Origin: Wukongibacter sp050859025
Lineage (GTDB): Bacteria > Bacillota > Clostridia > Peptostreptococcales > Caminicellaceae
Assembly: GCF_050859025.1 (NCBI RefSeq)
Contig: NZ_CP138200.1
Coordinates: 3,534,001 to 3,598,000 of the forward strand
Direction of reading: 5' to 3'
DNA length: 64,000 nt
This document shows, in pieces, positions 9,320 to 16,676 of the stretch. Numbering within the stretch: the stretch's first letter is position 1; every line of letters starts with the position of its first letter. The notes under the pieces were generated by a model, which was not told the DNA's origin, ran no database searches, and was given only the letters and a program-made list of their open reading frames with translations. The position numbers were made by a program, and so were the translations under genes.

Positions 9320-9503
9320 TTAATCACCACATATATAGATTCTTATCAATCCTAATTAAATCTCTAATTTGAAAGGCTTCTTAGAAGCATGTTGAAGCCA
9401 AGAGCTTAGAGCTTATAAATCTATAACCCAGAACTCTTGGCCCAACAATAATAATAAAATTCAAATTTCTCATCTGCCCAAAATATTTTGGGGCTAATTT
9501 TTA

Positions 9504-9680
9504 CTATCTAAACATATCTATAGCATCCATTACCCTTGTAGCATTTCTAGCCATCTTAGCTCCTCTTCTCATTATTCTACGCCTTTGTCTAGGTGTACTT
9601 CTATTTATGGCATACACTCCAGCTGTAATACCCAATACGCTTCCTGCAATCATTCCAGTCATAAATCTATTGTTATTCAT
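9504..9680 (-). CDS. Small single-pass membrane protein, hypothetical
   Basis: 58 aa, read by hand from the ATG at 9678-9680 to TAG at 9504. One hydrophobic helix near the N-terminus (MTGMIAGSVLGITAGVYAI) is followed by a strongly basic stretch (STPRQRRRIMRRGAK) and an amphipathic tail ending AIDMFR. The helix is glycine-rich like YtxH-type small proteins. The RBS AGGGAG lies about 10 bases upstream. Between the PRC-barrel gene and the permease, Bacillus also has small yrr/yrz genes. No function can be assigned. Confidence 0.75.
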   Translation of the reverse strand: MNNNRFMTGMIAGSVLGITAGVYAINRSTPRQRRRIMRRGAKMARNATRVMDAIDMFR

Positions 9681-9838
9681 CTTCTTACACTCCCTTTAAT
9701 ATTATGATTTTTCTTTCAAAAGCATTTCAAATAATTCATTTATTTGAAAATTGGAGTAAAATATAAATATCCCAAACTACTTACACCCATTCAAGCTTTT
9801 CATAAATAATCCGGCTATACATTTATTTTGTGGAGAAA

Positions 9839-10393
9839 TTAATGTTCTAATTCAAGTAATTTTTTCAAGCCACCTACATTTCTTAAGATATTTTTCTTTG
9901 CCTTTCTTGAAATTATAATCTTCCTATTTTCAAATTTTATTGGTCCGTTTATTGGTAGGATCTCAACACCATTAAAAACATCATCATAAATACCATTAGT
10001 TAAAACAAAACCTAATATATTTCCACTTTTTTCTTCAAAAATTACATCTTGAATAAACCCCAACAAATTTTCTTCTTCACCTACTACTTCAATACCTAAT
10101 ATCTTTTCATTTTTTTTTACATAATTATCGTTAAAATCTATAATCTTCATCTGTTGAATATTTTTTCTGAATCTGATTATCACCTTATTTCTGCTTATTT
10201 CATAAATACTGTTAAAGTTTATAACTCTACTCTGGTGAAGTATACTGCCATAATCAATAATAATACCTGCTAGTCTGCAATCATTAAAATCTAAGACAGC
10301 ATCCTTTACCTCTCCCTTAAACTTTTTATTGTCTGAACATATAATTTTATATCCTATTATGTCACTTACTTTCAGCATCATATCACCACACAA
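9839..10393 (-). CDS. PRC-barrel domain protein (YrrD-like)
   Basis: Up to 184 aa. Two PRC-barrel repeats are visible: residues ~6-75 (KVSDIIGYKII ... FKGEVKDAVLDFNDCRLAGIIIDY) and ~90-165 (EKILGIEVVGEEENLLGFIQDVIFEEKSGNILGF). Such proteins are small cytosolic beta-barrel adaptors. In Bacillus, yrrD occupies the same neighbourhood between mnmA and the permease gene. The TTG at 10393 is the longest start; ATG at 10381 after GGTGAT is an equally good alternative. Function is unknown beyond the domain. Confidence 0.8.
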   Translation of the reverse strand: MCGDMMLKVSDIIGYKIICSDNKKFKGEVKDAVLDFNDCRLAGIIIDYGSILHQSRVINFNSIYEISRNKVIIRFRKNIQQMKIIDFNDNYVKKNEKILGIEVVGEEENLLGFIQDVIFEEKSGNILGFVLTNGIYDDVFNGVEILPINGPIKFENRKIIISRKAKKNILRNVGGLKKLLELEH

Positions 10394-10516
10394 TATCTTT
10401 CTTTTTAGTCAATTCTTTTAGAGCTAGTGCTAAGTGTCCTTTTGTACCTTATTAAAAAATTTTATCCTCACATCTATTTTTCTATATACTCAATAACTAT
10501 ATTTTTTCTTACTCAA

Positions 10517-10546
10517 CAAAAAAAAATGCACTTAAAAGTGCATTTC
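10517..10546 (-). terminator. Terminator downstream of mnmA
   Basis: On the minus strand AAATGCACTT pairs with AAGTGCATTT across a two-base loop and runs into nine T residues. It is 110 bases after the mnmA stop. Confidence 0.85.
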
Positions 10547-10655
10547 AAATACAAAATATTTTTAGATATTTTACCAATATTTTTTTAATCTTTACTACTA
10601 CACTAAATCTATAATCACAGCTCCACATCATGCATATAGCAGAAAATCCCCAAAA

Positions 10656-11768
10656 TTACTCACCGGATTTAACAATTGTACCTCCGCCAATCAGCTCATT
10701 ATCTACATAAAGGACTACAGCTTGCCCAGGAGTTATAGCCCTTTGAGGATTATCGAACACAACCTTCACCTTGTTTCCCTCTAAGGGGTATATAGTTGCC
10801 TCTGCTGGCTTTGCCGAGTATCTTATCTTTGCCGCTATTCTAATTGAATCTTCAAGTTTTTCAAACGGGAGAAAGTTCACCTGCTCTGCAATCAATGTAT
10901 CATTAAAGACATCCTCATTTTCTCCTATAACTACTTGATTCTTTTCAGGGCGTATTTCTACAACATAGCCCGGTTTTCCAAGGGAAATACCTAGACCCTT
11001 TCTTTGACCTATTGTATAGTAAATAATTCCTTTGTGTTTACCTAGTATATTGCCTTCTGTATCCACAAAATCTCCTGGCTTAATTCTTTTACCAGTATTC
11101 TCCTCAATAAAATTACCATAATTATTATCAGGGACAAAGCAAATCTCCTGGCTGTCAGGCTTGTTTGCGACATCAAGTTCTAGTTCAGCCGCAATTTCCC
11201 TTATTTCTTCCTTCGATGAGTATTCTCCAAGGGGCATTAAAATATATTTTAACTGATCCTGCGTAAGATTATATAAAGTATAGGTTTGATCCTTTGCCTC
11301 TGCAGATGACTTTTTAATCATAAACCTATCATTTTCTTCATTTTTAACTATCCTAGCATAATGACCTGTAGCTACATAATAAGCTCCAAGCGAATGTGCC
11401 TTTTTAATTAACTCTTCAAACTTTATATACTTATTACATGCTATACATGGATTTGGTGTTCTACCTATCATATATTCATCAATAAAATAGTCAATAACCT
11501 TTTCTTTAAAAACTGATTTAAAATTCATAACATAAAAGGGTATTCCCAACTTATTGGAAACTCTTCTAGCATCATCTACAGCCGATAGACCGCAGCATCC
11601 ATCTTCTCTTTCATAATCGTCATCCTTACTATCCTGCCATACCTTCATGGTAACACCAATTACCTCGTATCCCTGTTTTTTAAGAAGATATGCAGCTACT
11701 GAGCTGTCTACACCGCCACTCATTCCAACAACGACCTTTTTCTTATCTAGTACAGTCATATTCTTCAC
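10656..11768 (-). CDS. mnmA: tRNA-uridine 2-sulfurtransferase MnmA
   Basis: 370 aa. It thiolates U34 of tRNA-Lys, -Glu and -Gln in the cytosol using sulfur from a cysteine desulfurase. The PP-loop GMSGGVDSSVAAYLL binds ATP. Catalytic cysteines lie in NPCIACNKYIKF (nucleophile) and SQEICFVPDN (persulfide carrier). The C-terminal barrel carries the usual RYSAKPAEATI and PGQAVVLY segments. The upstream neighbours iscU and iscS supply the persulfide, as in the Bacillus yrvO-mnmA pair. Start ATG at 11768; a second in-frame Met lies three codons later. Confidence 0.97.
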   Translation of the reverse strand: MKNMTVLDKKKVVVGMSGGVDSSVAAYLLKKQGYEVIGVTMKVWQDSKDDDYEREDGCCGLSAVDDARRVSNKLGIPFYVMNFKSVFKEKVIDYFIDEYMIGRTPNPCIACNKYIKFEELIKKAHSLGAYYVATGHYARIVKNEENDRFMIKKSSAEAKDQTYTLYNLTQDQLKYILMPLGEYSSKEEIREIAAELELDVANKPDSQEICFVPDNNYGNFIEENTGKRIKPGDFVDTEGNILGKHKGIIYYTIGQRKGLGISLGKPGYVVEIRPEKNQVVIGENEDVFNDTLIAEQVNFLPFEKLEDSIRIAAKIRYSAKPAEATIYPLEGNKVKVVFDNPQRAITPGQAVVLYVDNELIGGGTIVKSGE

Positions 11769-11860
11769 CTACATTAAAATTTTTTCAAACTATTCAAGAC
11801 TTTATAATTTTACCCTAATAGCACTTAGAATTCAACTTTAAAACTCAGTTTTATCAACTA

Positions 11861-11959
11861 TATAAAACGTACTTATAAATCTACATTTTGATTTCCTTAA
11901 TAGCCAATGCTTCAAGACTTTTCAAGGAATCAAAATGTAAATTTATTACGATTTCTATA
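11861..11959. repeat. MITE family 1, full copy
   Basis: 99-bp imperfect palindrome, TATAAAACGTACTTATAAAT to ATTACGATTTCTATA, with inner arms CTACATTTTGATT and AATCAAAATGTAA. It is the inverted counterpart of the copy at 7746-7847, and matches most positions when reverse complemented. It lies between iscU and mnmA. Confidence 0.72.
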
Positions 11960-11998
11960 ATGTTAAAATTTATTGAGGTTTAAAGTTAAATGACTATA

Positions 11999-12102
11999 TA
12001 TAGGGAGTTCCTAGTAAATCTTAATTTATACATATCAAAATATCCTATGAATCTTAGGATTTTTGATGTGTATAAATTAAAGCTTTGACTGGAATCTCTA
12101 TA
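11999..12102. repeat. MITE family 2, copy 2 (104 bp)
   Basis: Begins TATAGGGAGTTCC, ends GGAATCTCTATA. Central arms TTTATACATATCAAAA and TTTTGATGTGTATAAA. It lies directly downstream of the iscU terminator, 40 bases from the family 1 copy. Confidence 0.78.
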
Positions 12103-12104
12103 GT

Positions 12105-12138
12105 AAAATAACCCAGGTTTAAAACCTGGGTTATTTTA
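12105..12138 (-). terminator. Terminator of the iscS-iscU operon
   Basis: AATAACCCAGG and CCTGGGTTATT form a perfect stem immediately after the iscU stop, followed by TTTTA on the minus strand. Confidence 0.9.
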
Positions 12139-12142
12139 TATT

Positions 12143-12592
12143 TTATTCATCATCTTCATCTTCGAAGTCATGATGATCATGGTCATCATCAACAGGTTCA
12201 TAATTTTCCAAGCCTTTAATCACAATAGCGTTTTTTTGTGCATAATCATATATTGCAGCCTTCACCGCTTGTTCTGCAAGTACTGAACAATGAACCTTTT
12301 GAGCTGGTAAACCGTCTAAAGCTTCTACAACAGCTCTATTAGTAAGACCAACAGCTTCTTCTACACTTTTCCCGATTATCATTTCAGTTGCGATACTTGA
12401 AGTAGCTATTGCTGATCCACATCCAAATGTCTTAAACTTACAATCAGTAATAACTCCATCTTCGATTTTAAGATACATCTTCATTATATCTCCACATTTT
12501 GCATTTCCAACCTGACCAATACCATCGGCATTTTCAATTTCCCCAACATTTCTTGGGTTCATAAAATGTTCCATTACCTTATCTGAATACAT
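12143..12592 (-). CDS. iscU: Iron-sulfur cluster scaffold IscU/NifU-like
   Basis: 149 aa. It is the scaffold on which Fe-S clusters are built, partner of the desulfurase encoded just upstream. The three ligand cysteines are present: C33 in GNAKCGD, C58 in TFGCGSA and C102 in VHCSVLA, with the conserved Asp next to the first. The C-terminus adds an unusual acidic, His-rich tail (DDDHDHHDFEDEDDE) that could bind metal. The start codon overlaps the iscS stop by one base, so translation is probably coupled. Sulfur may also pass to MnmA next door. Confidence 0.96.
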   Translation of the reverse strand: MYSDKVMEHFMNPRNVGEIENADGIGQVGNAKCGDIMKMYLKIEDGVITDCKFKTFGCGSAIATSSIATEMIIGKSVEEAVGLTNRAVVEALDGLPAQKVHCSVLAEQAVKAAIYDYAQKNAIVIKGLENYEPVDDDHDHHDFEDEDDE

Positions 12593-13773
12593 TATTCTTG
12601 TCCTCCCTTTACCTTCTCATATAATGGAGACATCTGTCTCAATCTTTCAACTATTACTTTTAAGTTTTCTATAACATATTCGATATCTTCTTCAGTTGTA
12701 AAATCACCAATTGATAGTCTCAAGGATCCATGTGCTATTTCATGTGTAAGACCTATCGCCATAAGAACATGGGACGGATCTAATGAACCTGATGTACAGG
12801 CTGACCCACTTGATCCTGCAATCCCCACCATATCTAAGCTAAGAAGTAGGGATTCACCTTCTATAAACTCAAAGCAGAAATTAACATTTCCTGGATGTCT
12901 TTCGGTTGGATGACCATTTAATCTTACATACTTAATATTTTCCTTAATCCCTCTAATTAATTTATCTCTAAGATTTTTAACATGAGTAATATGATCATCA
13001 AGTTTTTCTACAGCAAGCTCAGCAGCCTTTCCAAAGCCTACTATACCAGGAACATTTTCAGTTCCAGCTCTTTTCTTTCTTTCCTGTGCTCCACCGTGGA
13101 TAAGAGGGTGAAGCTTGACACCCTTTCTAATATAGATGGCCCCAACGCCCTTTGGGCCATATATTTTATGAGCAGAAAAGTTCATAATATCTACACCTAG
13201 TTCTTTAACATCAATGGAAACATTTCCAAGGGCCTGTACTGCATCTGTATGAAAATATACTCCTTTTTCCTTAGCTATCTTAGCTATTTCCTTTACAGGC
13301 TGTATAGTTCCAATCTCATTGTTTATATACATAATAGTAATTAAAATAGTTTTATCAGTAATAGCTTCTTTTAACTGCTCCAAATCAATCATTCCGTATT
13401 CATCAACATCAAGGTATGTTACCTCAAAGCCATCTTTTTCAAGATATTCACAAACATGTAAAACTGCATGATGTTCGATTTTTGTTGTTATAATATGATT
13501 TCCTTTACCCCTATTTCCATAAGCTATACCCTTTATAGCCCAGTTATCGGCCTCAGAGCCTCCACCGGTAAAAAATATCTCCCTTGGCGTAGCACCAACA
13601 GCCTTAGCAATTCTATCCCTTGCCTCATCTATAGCCTTCTTTGATTCACGTCCTATAGTATATATACTTGAGGGATTTCCATATTTTTCACCAAAGTAAG
13701 GTAACATTTCATCTAGAACTTCCTTTTTTACTGGTGTCGTTGCTGAATAATCTAAATAAATACTTTTTTTCAT
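12592..13773 (-). CDS. iscS: Cysteine desulfurase (NifS/IscS family)
   Basis: 393 aa PLP enzyme that converts cysteine to alanine and an enzyme-bound persulfide. Seen: N-terminal YLDYSATTPV, the PLP-stacking His in IEHHAVLHVCEYL, the PLP-lysine in NFSAHKIYGPKGVGA, and the mobile-loop catalytic Cys in GSSGSACTSGS (~residue 325), which resembles the short-loop NifS type. It sits between the Rrf2 regulator (22-base gap) and iscU (one-base overlap). This is one operon for Fe-S and tRNA sulfur supply. Confidence 0.96.
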   Translation of the reverse strand: MKKSIYLDYSATTPVKKEVLDEMLPYFGEKYGNPSSIYTIGRESKKAIDEARDRIAKAVGATPREIFFTGGGSEADNWAIKGIAYGNRGKGNHIITTKIEHHAVLHVCEYLEKDGFEVTYLDVDEYGMIDLEQLKEAITDKTILITIMYINNEIGTIQPVKEIAKIAKEKGVYFHTDAVQALGNVSIDVKELGVDIMNFSAHKIYGPKGVGAIYIRKGVKLHPLIHGGAQERKKRAGTENVPGIVGFGKAAELAVEKLDDHITHVKNLRDKLIRGIKENIKYVRLNGHPTERHPGNVNFCFEFIEGESLLLSLDMVGIAGSSGSACTSGSLDPSHVLMAIGLTHEIAHGSLRLSIGDFTTEEDIEYVIENLKVIVERLRQMSPLYEKVKGGQE

Positions 13774-13795
13774 ATCTTCACCACCCTAGATTTTA

Positions 13796-14245
13796 TTATA
13801 TATAATACATAATCGAATCATCGTTATGTAATTTTTTATGATCATCCACCATATCCTGAAGAGATATAGAATCAATGACCGAATCAATACTCTCCTTTAT
13901 CTTCTCCCAAATGACTCTAGTAATGCAATAATCAACTCTTGAGCAATCACTTTCCTCATTTTCAATAACACAATCCGATGGAGCAATCGGACCTTCTAAA
14001 GTCCTTAAAACATCTCCAACAGTAATGTTTTCTGGTTTATCTGCAAGAATATAGCCTCCCTGTGCACCACGTATACTCTTTACTAGACCTGCCTTCCTTA
14101 ACGTTGCAAAAAGCTGCTCTAAATAATGAACTGAAATATTCCTTTTTTGAGCTATAGTATTTAAAGGGGTAGGGCCATCTCCATATGATAATGCTAGCTC
14201 AAACATTGCTTTTAATCCATATCTACCCTTTGTTGAAAGTCTCAT
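13796..14245 (-). CDS. Rrf2-family transcriptional regulator (IscR/CymR-like)
   Basis: 149 aa. A winged-helix DNA-binding domain begins MRLSTKGRYGLKAMFELA and continues through HYLEQLFATLRKAGLVKSIRGAQGGYIL, the Rrf2 signature. Three cysteines, in DCVIENEESDCSRVDYC, have spacing C-x8-C-x5-C, close to the Fe-S ligands of IscR, so it may sense clusters; CymR proteins lack these. It is first in the iscS-iscU operon and probably autoregulates it through the palindrome at 14263-14287. Whether it is iscR or cymR in function cannot be decided from sequence. Confidence 0.93.
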   Translation of the reverse strand: MRLSTKGRYGLKAMFELALSYGDGPTPLNTIAQKRNISVHYLEQLFATLRKAGLVKSIRGAQGGYILADKPENITVGDVLRTLEGPIAPSDCVIENEESDCSRVDYCITRVIWEKIKESIDSVIDSISLQDMVDDHKKLHNDDSIMYYI

Positions 14246-14262
14246 AACTCCACTCCCTCCAT

Positions 14263-14323
14263 AATTCCAAGTGTTTTACTTGGAATTCCTTCTAAGTATA
14301 TTATACCCAAGTAAATTTGTCAA
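14263..14323 (-). promoter_or_regulatory. Promoter and palindromic operator of the rrf2-iscS-iscU operon
   Basis: On the minus strand TTGACA (complement of 14318-14323) and TATACT (14295-14300) are spaced by 17 bases, a near-perfect sigma-A promoter. Just downstream, at the expected transcript start, lies a perfect 10-bp inverted repeat AATTCCAAGT-N5-ACTTGGAATT (14263-14287). Another half site, ACTTGGG, lies in the spacer. This is a good candidate operator for the Rrf2 protein. A TATGGAGGGAG RBS follows. Confidence 0.8.
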
Positions 14324-14472
14324 CATTCACATAAAATAATTTTTACTGATAAAAATTTCAAAATATTTTATGAACTTTTAAAACAAGCTAAGTCAATAAG
14401 TTTAAATTTTTATATGTAATCTTATATGCAAAAAAGTTTTGATTACTTATATAACCAAGATGGTAATTCCAC

Positions 14473-14541
14473 AAAAAAAATAATCTGTACAGTCCCTCAA
14501 TAGACTATTTCTATTTGAAGGCATGCACAGATATTATTATA
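14473..14541 (-). terminator. Long terminator of the coiled-coil gene
   Basis: On the minus strand AATAATATCTGTGCATG pairs imperfectly with GACTGTACAGATTATT across an inner CAAATAG/CTATTG stem, then TTTTTTTT. It is about 55 bases past the stop at 14597. Confidence 0.75.
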
Positions 14542-14596
14542 AATCATTTAAAAATTTTTACTCTTAAGGATGACATAATACTCAATATTTTAGGTT

Positions 14597-14920
14597 TTAT
14601 TCTTCTTCATCAGCTAATTCATTTATATTTTTATATAATTCTTCTCTTCTTCTATCTATTTCATCTAGTCTTTCTTCCATAACTTTAATCATTTCTTTTT
14701 TTCTTCTATCATTTTCCTTTACTCTTTCGTCTAAAATGTTTCTTATATCTTCTTCGCCAAGACCTCTAAACTTCAATCTTTCCTCAAATCTTTTTAGCAT
14801 ATCTTCGTTCATTGCGTCCATATGCTTTATTCTTTCCTCTAGTCTCTTACCCATATGTTCTTTTCTTCTATCCATTTCTTCAATTCTGTATCTCATCATC
14901 TCTTTATAATCATTCTTCAT
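14597..14920 (-). CDS. Highly charged coiled-coil protein, hypothetical
   Basis: 107 aa. More than half of the residues are Lys, Arg, Glu or Asp, arranged in a repeated pattern of about 25-30 residues (RRKEHMGKRLEERIKHMD, FEERLKFRGLGEEDIRNIL, RRKKEMIKVMEERLDEID). The whole chain should be a continuous helix or coiled coil, soluble and cytosolic. I recognise no family. The RBS AAAGGAGAGAGG is strong, and the gene has its own terminator. The nearby 53-aa gene at 15587-15748 has similar composition, and the two may be relatives. Confidence 0.7.
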   Translation of the reverse strand: MKNDYKEMMRYRIEEMDRRKEHMGKRLEERIKHMDAMNEDMLKRFEERLKFRGLGEEDIRNILDERVKENDRRKKEMIKVMEERLDEIDRRREELYKNINELADEEE

Positions 14921-15586
14921 ATCCTCTCTCCTTTCTATTAGACTTTAATACTTTAGATTTGGAGTTAATTCTAAGATCTAATGAAATAGCATTGAACTTA
15001 TCCCAGATTATTCGTATGAAATTCAAAATCATCAAAAATATTCTCAAACTTTGTATGAATAATCTAAAATAGCATTAATTTCTTCTTGAGCTTAAGTTTT
15101 TCAAACTCCTAGTCCCAAAGCTATACTCCACCTTTTGCAGGTAGTAATAAATATTTCTTCTTCATTACAGATTATGCATTAGTGATGATACTTGTGCAAT
15201 AAACTTAAATTTCCTTAACTTAACTCACCTAGCTAGTTAATCTTTGTAATACCTAAGTATTAATGACATTGTCCTTTAGTGATTTCAATGAATCTGCTTT
15301 CAGCTTTTGCTAAAAAATAGAAAACAATATCTTAAGAAATCACTTCTAGCTTAATCAAAATTCTATGATGCTCTTTATTATCATTGCTTACTCTTTTTCT
15401 TCCTGTATATATTCAAAGTATAATCACTTATAATAGTATTAGGAACGGCCATAGGCCGTTCCTAGCACAAGCTTATTAAATATTTAATATATAAAGAGTT
15501 AAACTATAAAAGTCGCATAGCTAAAACAAGTTACTTTCAAAAACTCCTTATAGCTTAGAAATCTTTCAAAATCAAACTCGCTTTGT
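14921..15586. other. 666-base gap with inverted repeats, no gene seen
   Basis: It contains an inverted repeat AGATTATTCGTAT (15005) / GTATGAATAATCT (to 15065), a half copy of repeat family 3 (CCTAGCTAGTTAAT near 15228), GTGATTTC/GAAATCAC arms near 15283 and 15338, and the GC-rich hairpin at 15440-15464. No open frame with a plausible RBS longer than about 15 codons was found. Confidence 0.5.
15440..15464. other. GC-rich perfect hairpin
   Basis: TAGGAACGGCC-ATA-GGCCGTTCCTA is an 11-bp perfect inverted repeat in otherwise AT-rich DNA. It lacks a T run on either strand, so it is not a standard terminator. It lies ~120 bases downstream of the 53-aa gene. Confidence 0.5.
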
Positions 15587-15748
15587 TTATTTGTTTCTGC
15601 GTTCCTCCATCAATTCCTTTCTCCTTTTAGCTATTGCTTTTCTCCTTTTCACTACAGGGTCCATTGTTTCTTCACTAGTCTTTTCAATCTCTTCACGGAT
15701 TTGCCTTGTTCTTTCCTCTATTCTCCTTATCTTTCTAATATTTCTCAT
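15587..15748 (-). CDS. 53-aa basic helical protein, hypothetical
   Basis: Read by hand from ATG at 15746-15748 to TAA at 15587. The protein begins MRNIRKIRRIEERTRQIREE and ends RRKELMEERRNK. It is nearly all Arg/Lys/Glu and predicted helical, resembling the charged coiled-coil protein at 14597-14920. The RBS GGGGGA lies 7 bases upstream. A sigma-K-like promoter motif sits ~115 bases upstream (15864-15891). Such a composition could suit a small nucleic-acid-binding or spore-core protein, but that is a guess. Confidence 0.6.
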   Translation of the reverse strand: MRNIRKIRRIEERTRQIREEIEKTSEETMDPVVKRRKAIAKRRKELMEERRNK

Positions 15749-15863
15749 TTCCAATCCCCCTAATTTATAAGGACCTAATTAGTAAAAATCTGAATCTATT
15801 TCTTTCAGAAATTGTTATCCTATTGAGTAGCATTAAACTCCTTCTCAATTTGTTTTTCCAATA

Positions 15864-15891
15864 TATAATATGATTTATAAATAGAGCTTGT
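15864..15891 (-). promoter_or_regulatory. Possible sigma-K-type promoter upstream of the 53-aa gene
   Basis: On the minus strand AC - 17 bases - CATATTATA fits the sigma-K pattern AC-N16/17-CATAnnnTA. It is a weaker relative of the four CATATATTA sites in the glycan island. Confidence 0.45.
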
Positions 15892-15995
15892 GTCAAAGCA
15901 GCTAAATTTTTTCATACATTTTCTAAGTTATTCTCCACATTATAATCTTTATAAATTTTATTTTTTAAATCATTATATAGGGATTTAAGTAAAGA

Positions 15996-16589
15996 CTATA
16001 TGATTGCCATCATAACTTTCTTAACAGATTCTTCAATTGATATATGAGTCGTAACTATTAATATATCTGGTTTTGTAGGCTCTTCATATGGAGATGATAT
16101 ACCTGTAAAGTTCTCAATTTCTCCTCTTAGGGCTTTCTCATATAATCCTTTAGGATCTCTCTTTGCACAAGTATCTATATCTGCTTTTACATATACTTCT
16201 AAAAAGCTATCTGCACCTACCCTTTTCTTTGCAAATTCTCTCATCTTGCTACTTGGTGATATGCATGATACCAATACTATTAAACCTGCATCTTTAAACA
16301 AAGCTGCTATTTCTGTCATTCTCCTTACATTTTCATTCCTATCTTCTTCCGAAAAACCTAAATCTGAACATAATCCATGTCTTATATTATCTCCATCTAA
16401 TCTATATACAACTTTACCAAGTCTAATTAGTTCTTTTTCTAATTCTGCTGCTATTGTCGATTTTCCTGATCCCGAAATTCCTGTAAACCATACAACAATG
16501 CCTTGCTGTCCTAAATTCTTACATCTTTCCTCATAAGTAACCTTGGTTTCATCCCAAATTATATTATGATTTATATTTATTTTCCCCAT
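15996..16589 (-). CDS. cysC: Adenylylsulfate (APS) kinase
   Basis: 197 aa. It phosphorylates APS to PAPS, the donor for sulfotransferases. The P-loop GISGSGKST (residues 37-45) is intact. YRLDGDNIRHGL, the RNENVRRMTEIAALF segment, the lid region around VSCISPSS, and KDPKGLYEKA-like (RDPKGLYEKALRGEI) are all typical of CysC. It is third in cysD-cysN-cysC, about 85 bases after cysN. Because the APS-kinase-like tail of the neighbouring CysN looks dead, this enzyme is probably the only working APS kinase here. No sulfite-forming PAPS or APS reductase is visible in the window. Confidence 0.95.
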   Translation of the reverse strand: MGKININHNIIWDETKVTYEERCKNLGQQGIVVWFTGISGSGKSTIAAELEKELIRLGKVVYRLDGDNIRHGLCSDLGFSEEDRNENVRRMTEIAALFKDAGLIVLVSCISPSSKMREFAKKRVGADSFLEVYVKADIDTCAKRDPKGLYEKALRGEIENFTGISSPYEEPTKPDILIVTTHISIEESVKKVMMAII

Positions 16590-16676
16590 AATATCAATCT
16601 CCTTTATATTTAGAGCTCATTTCTATATATCTCAAATCCCCTATAAATCATATAATCAAGTGATTTTGTTCATTTT

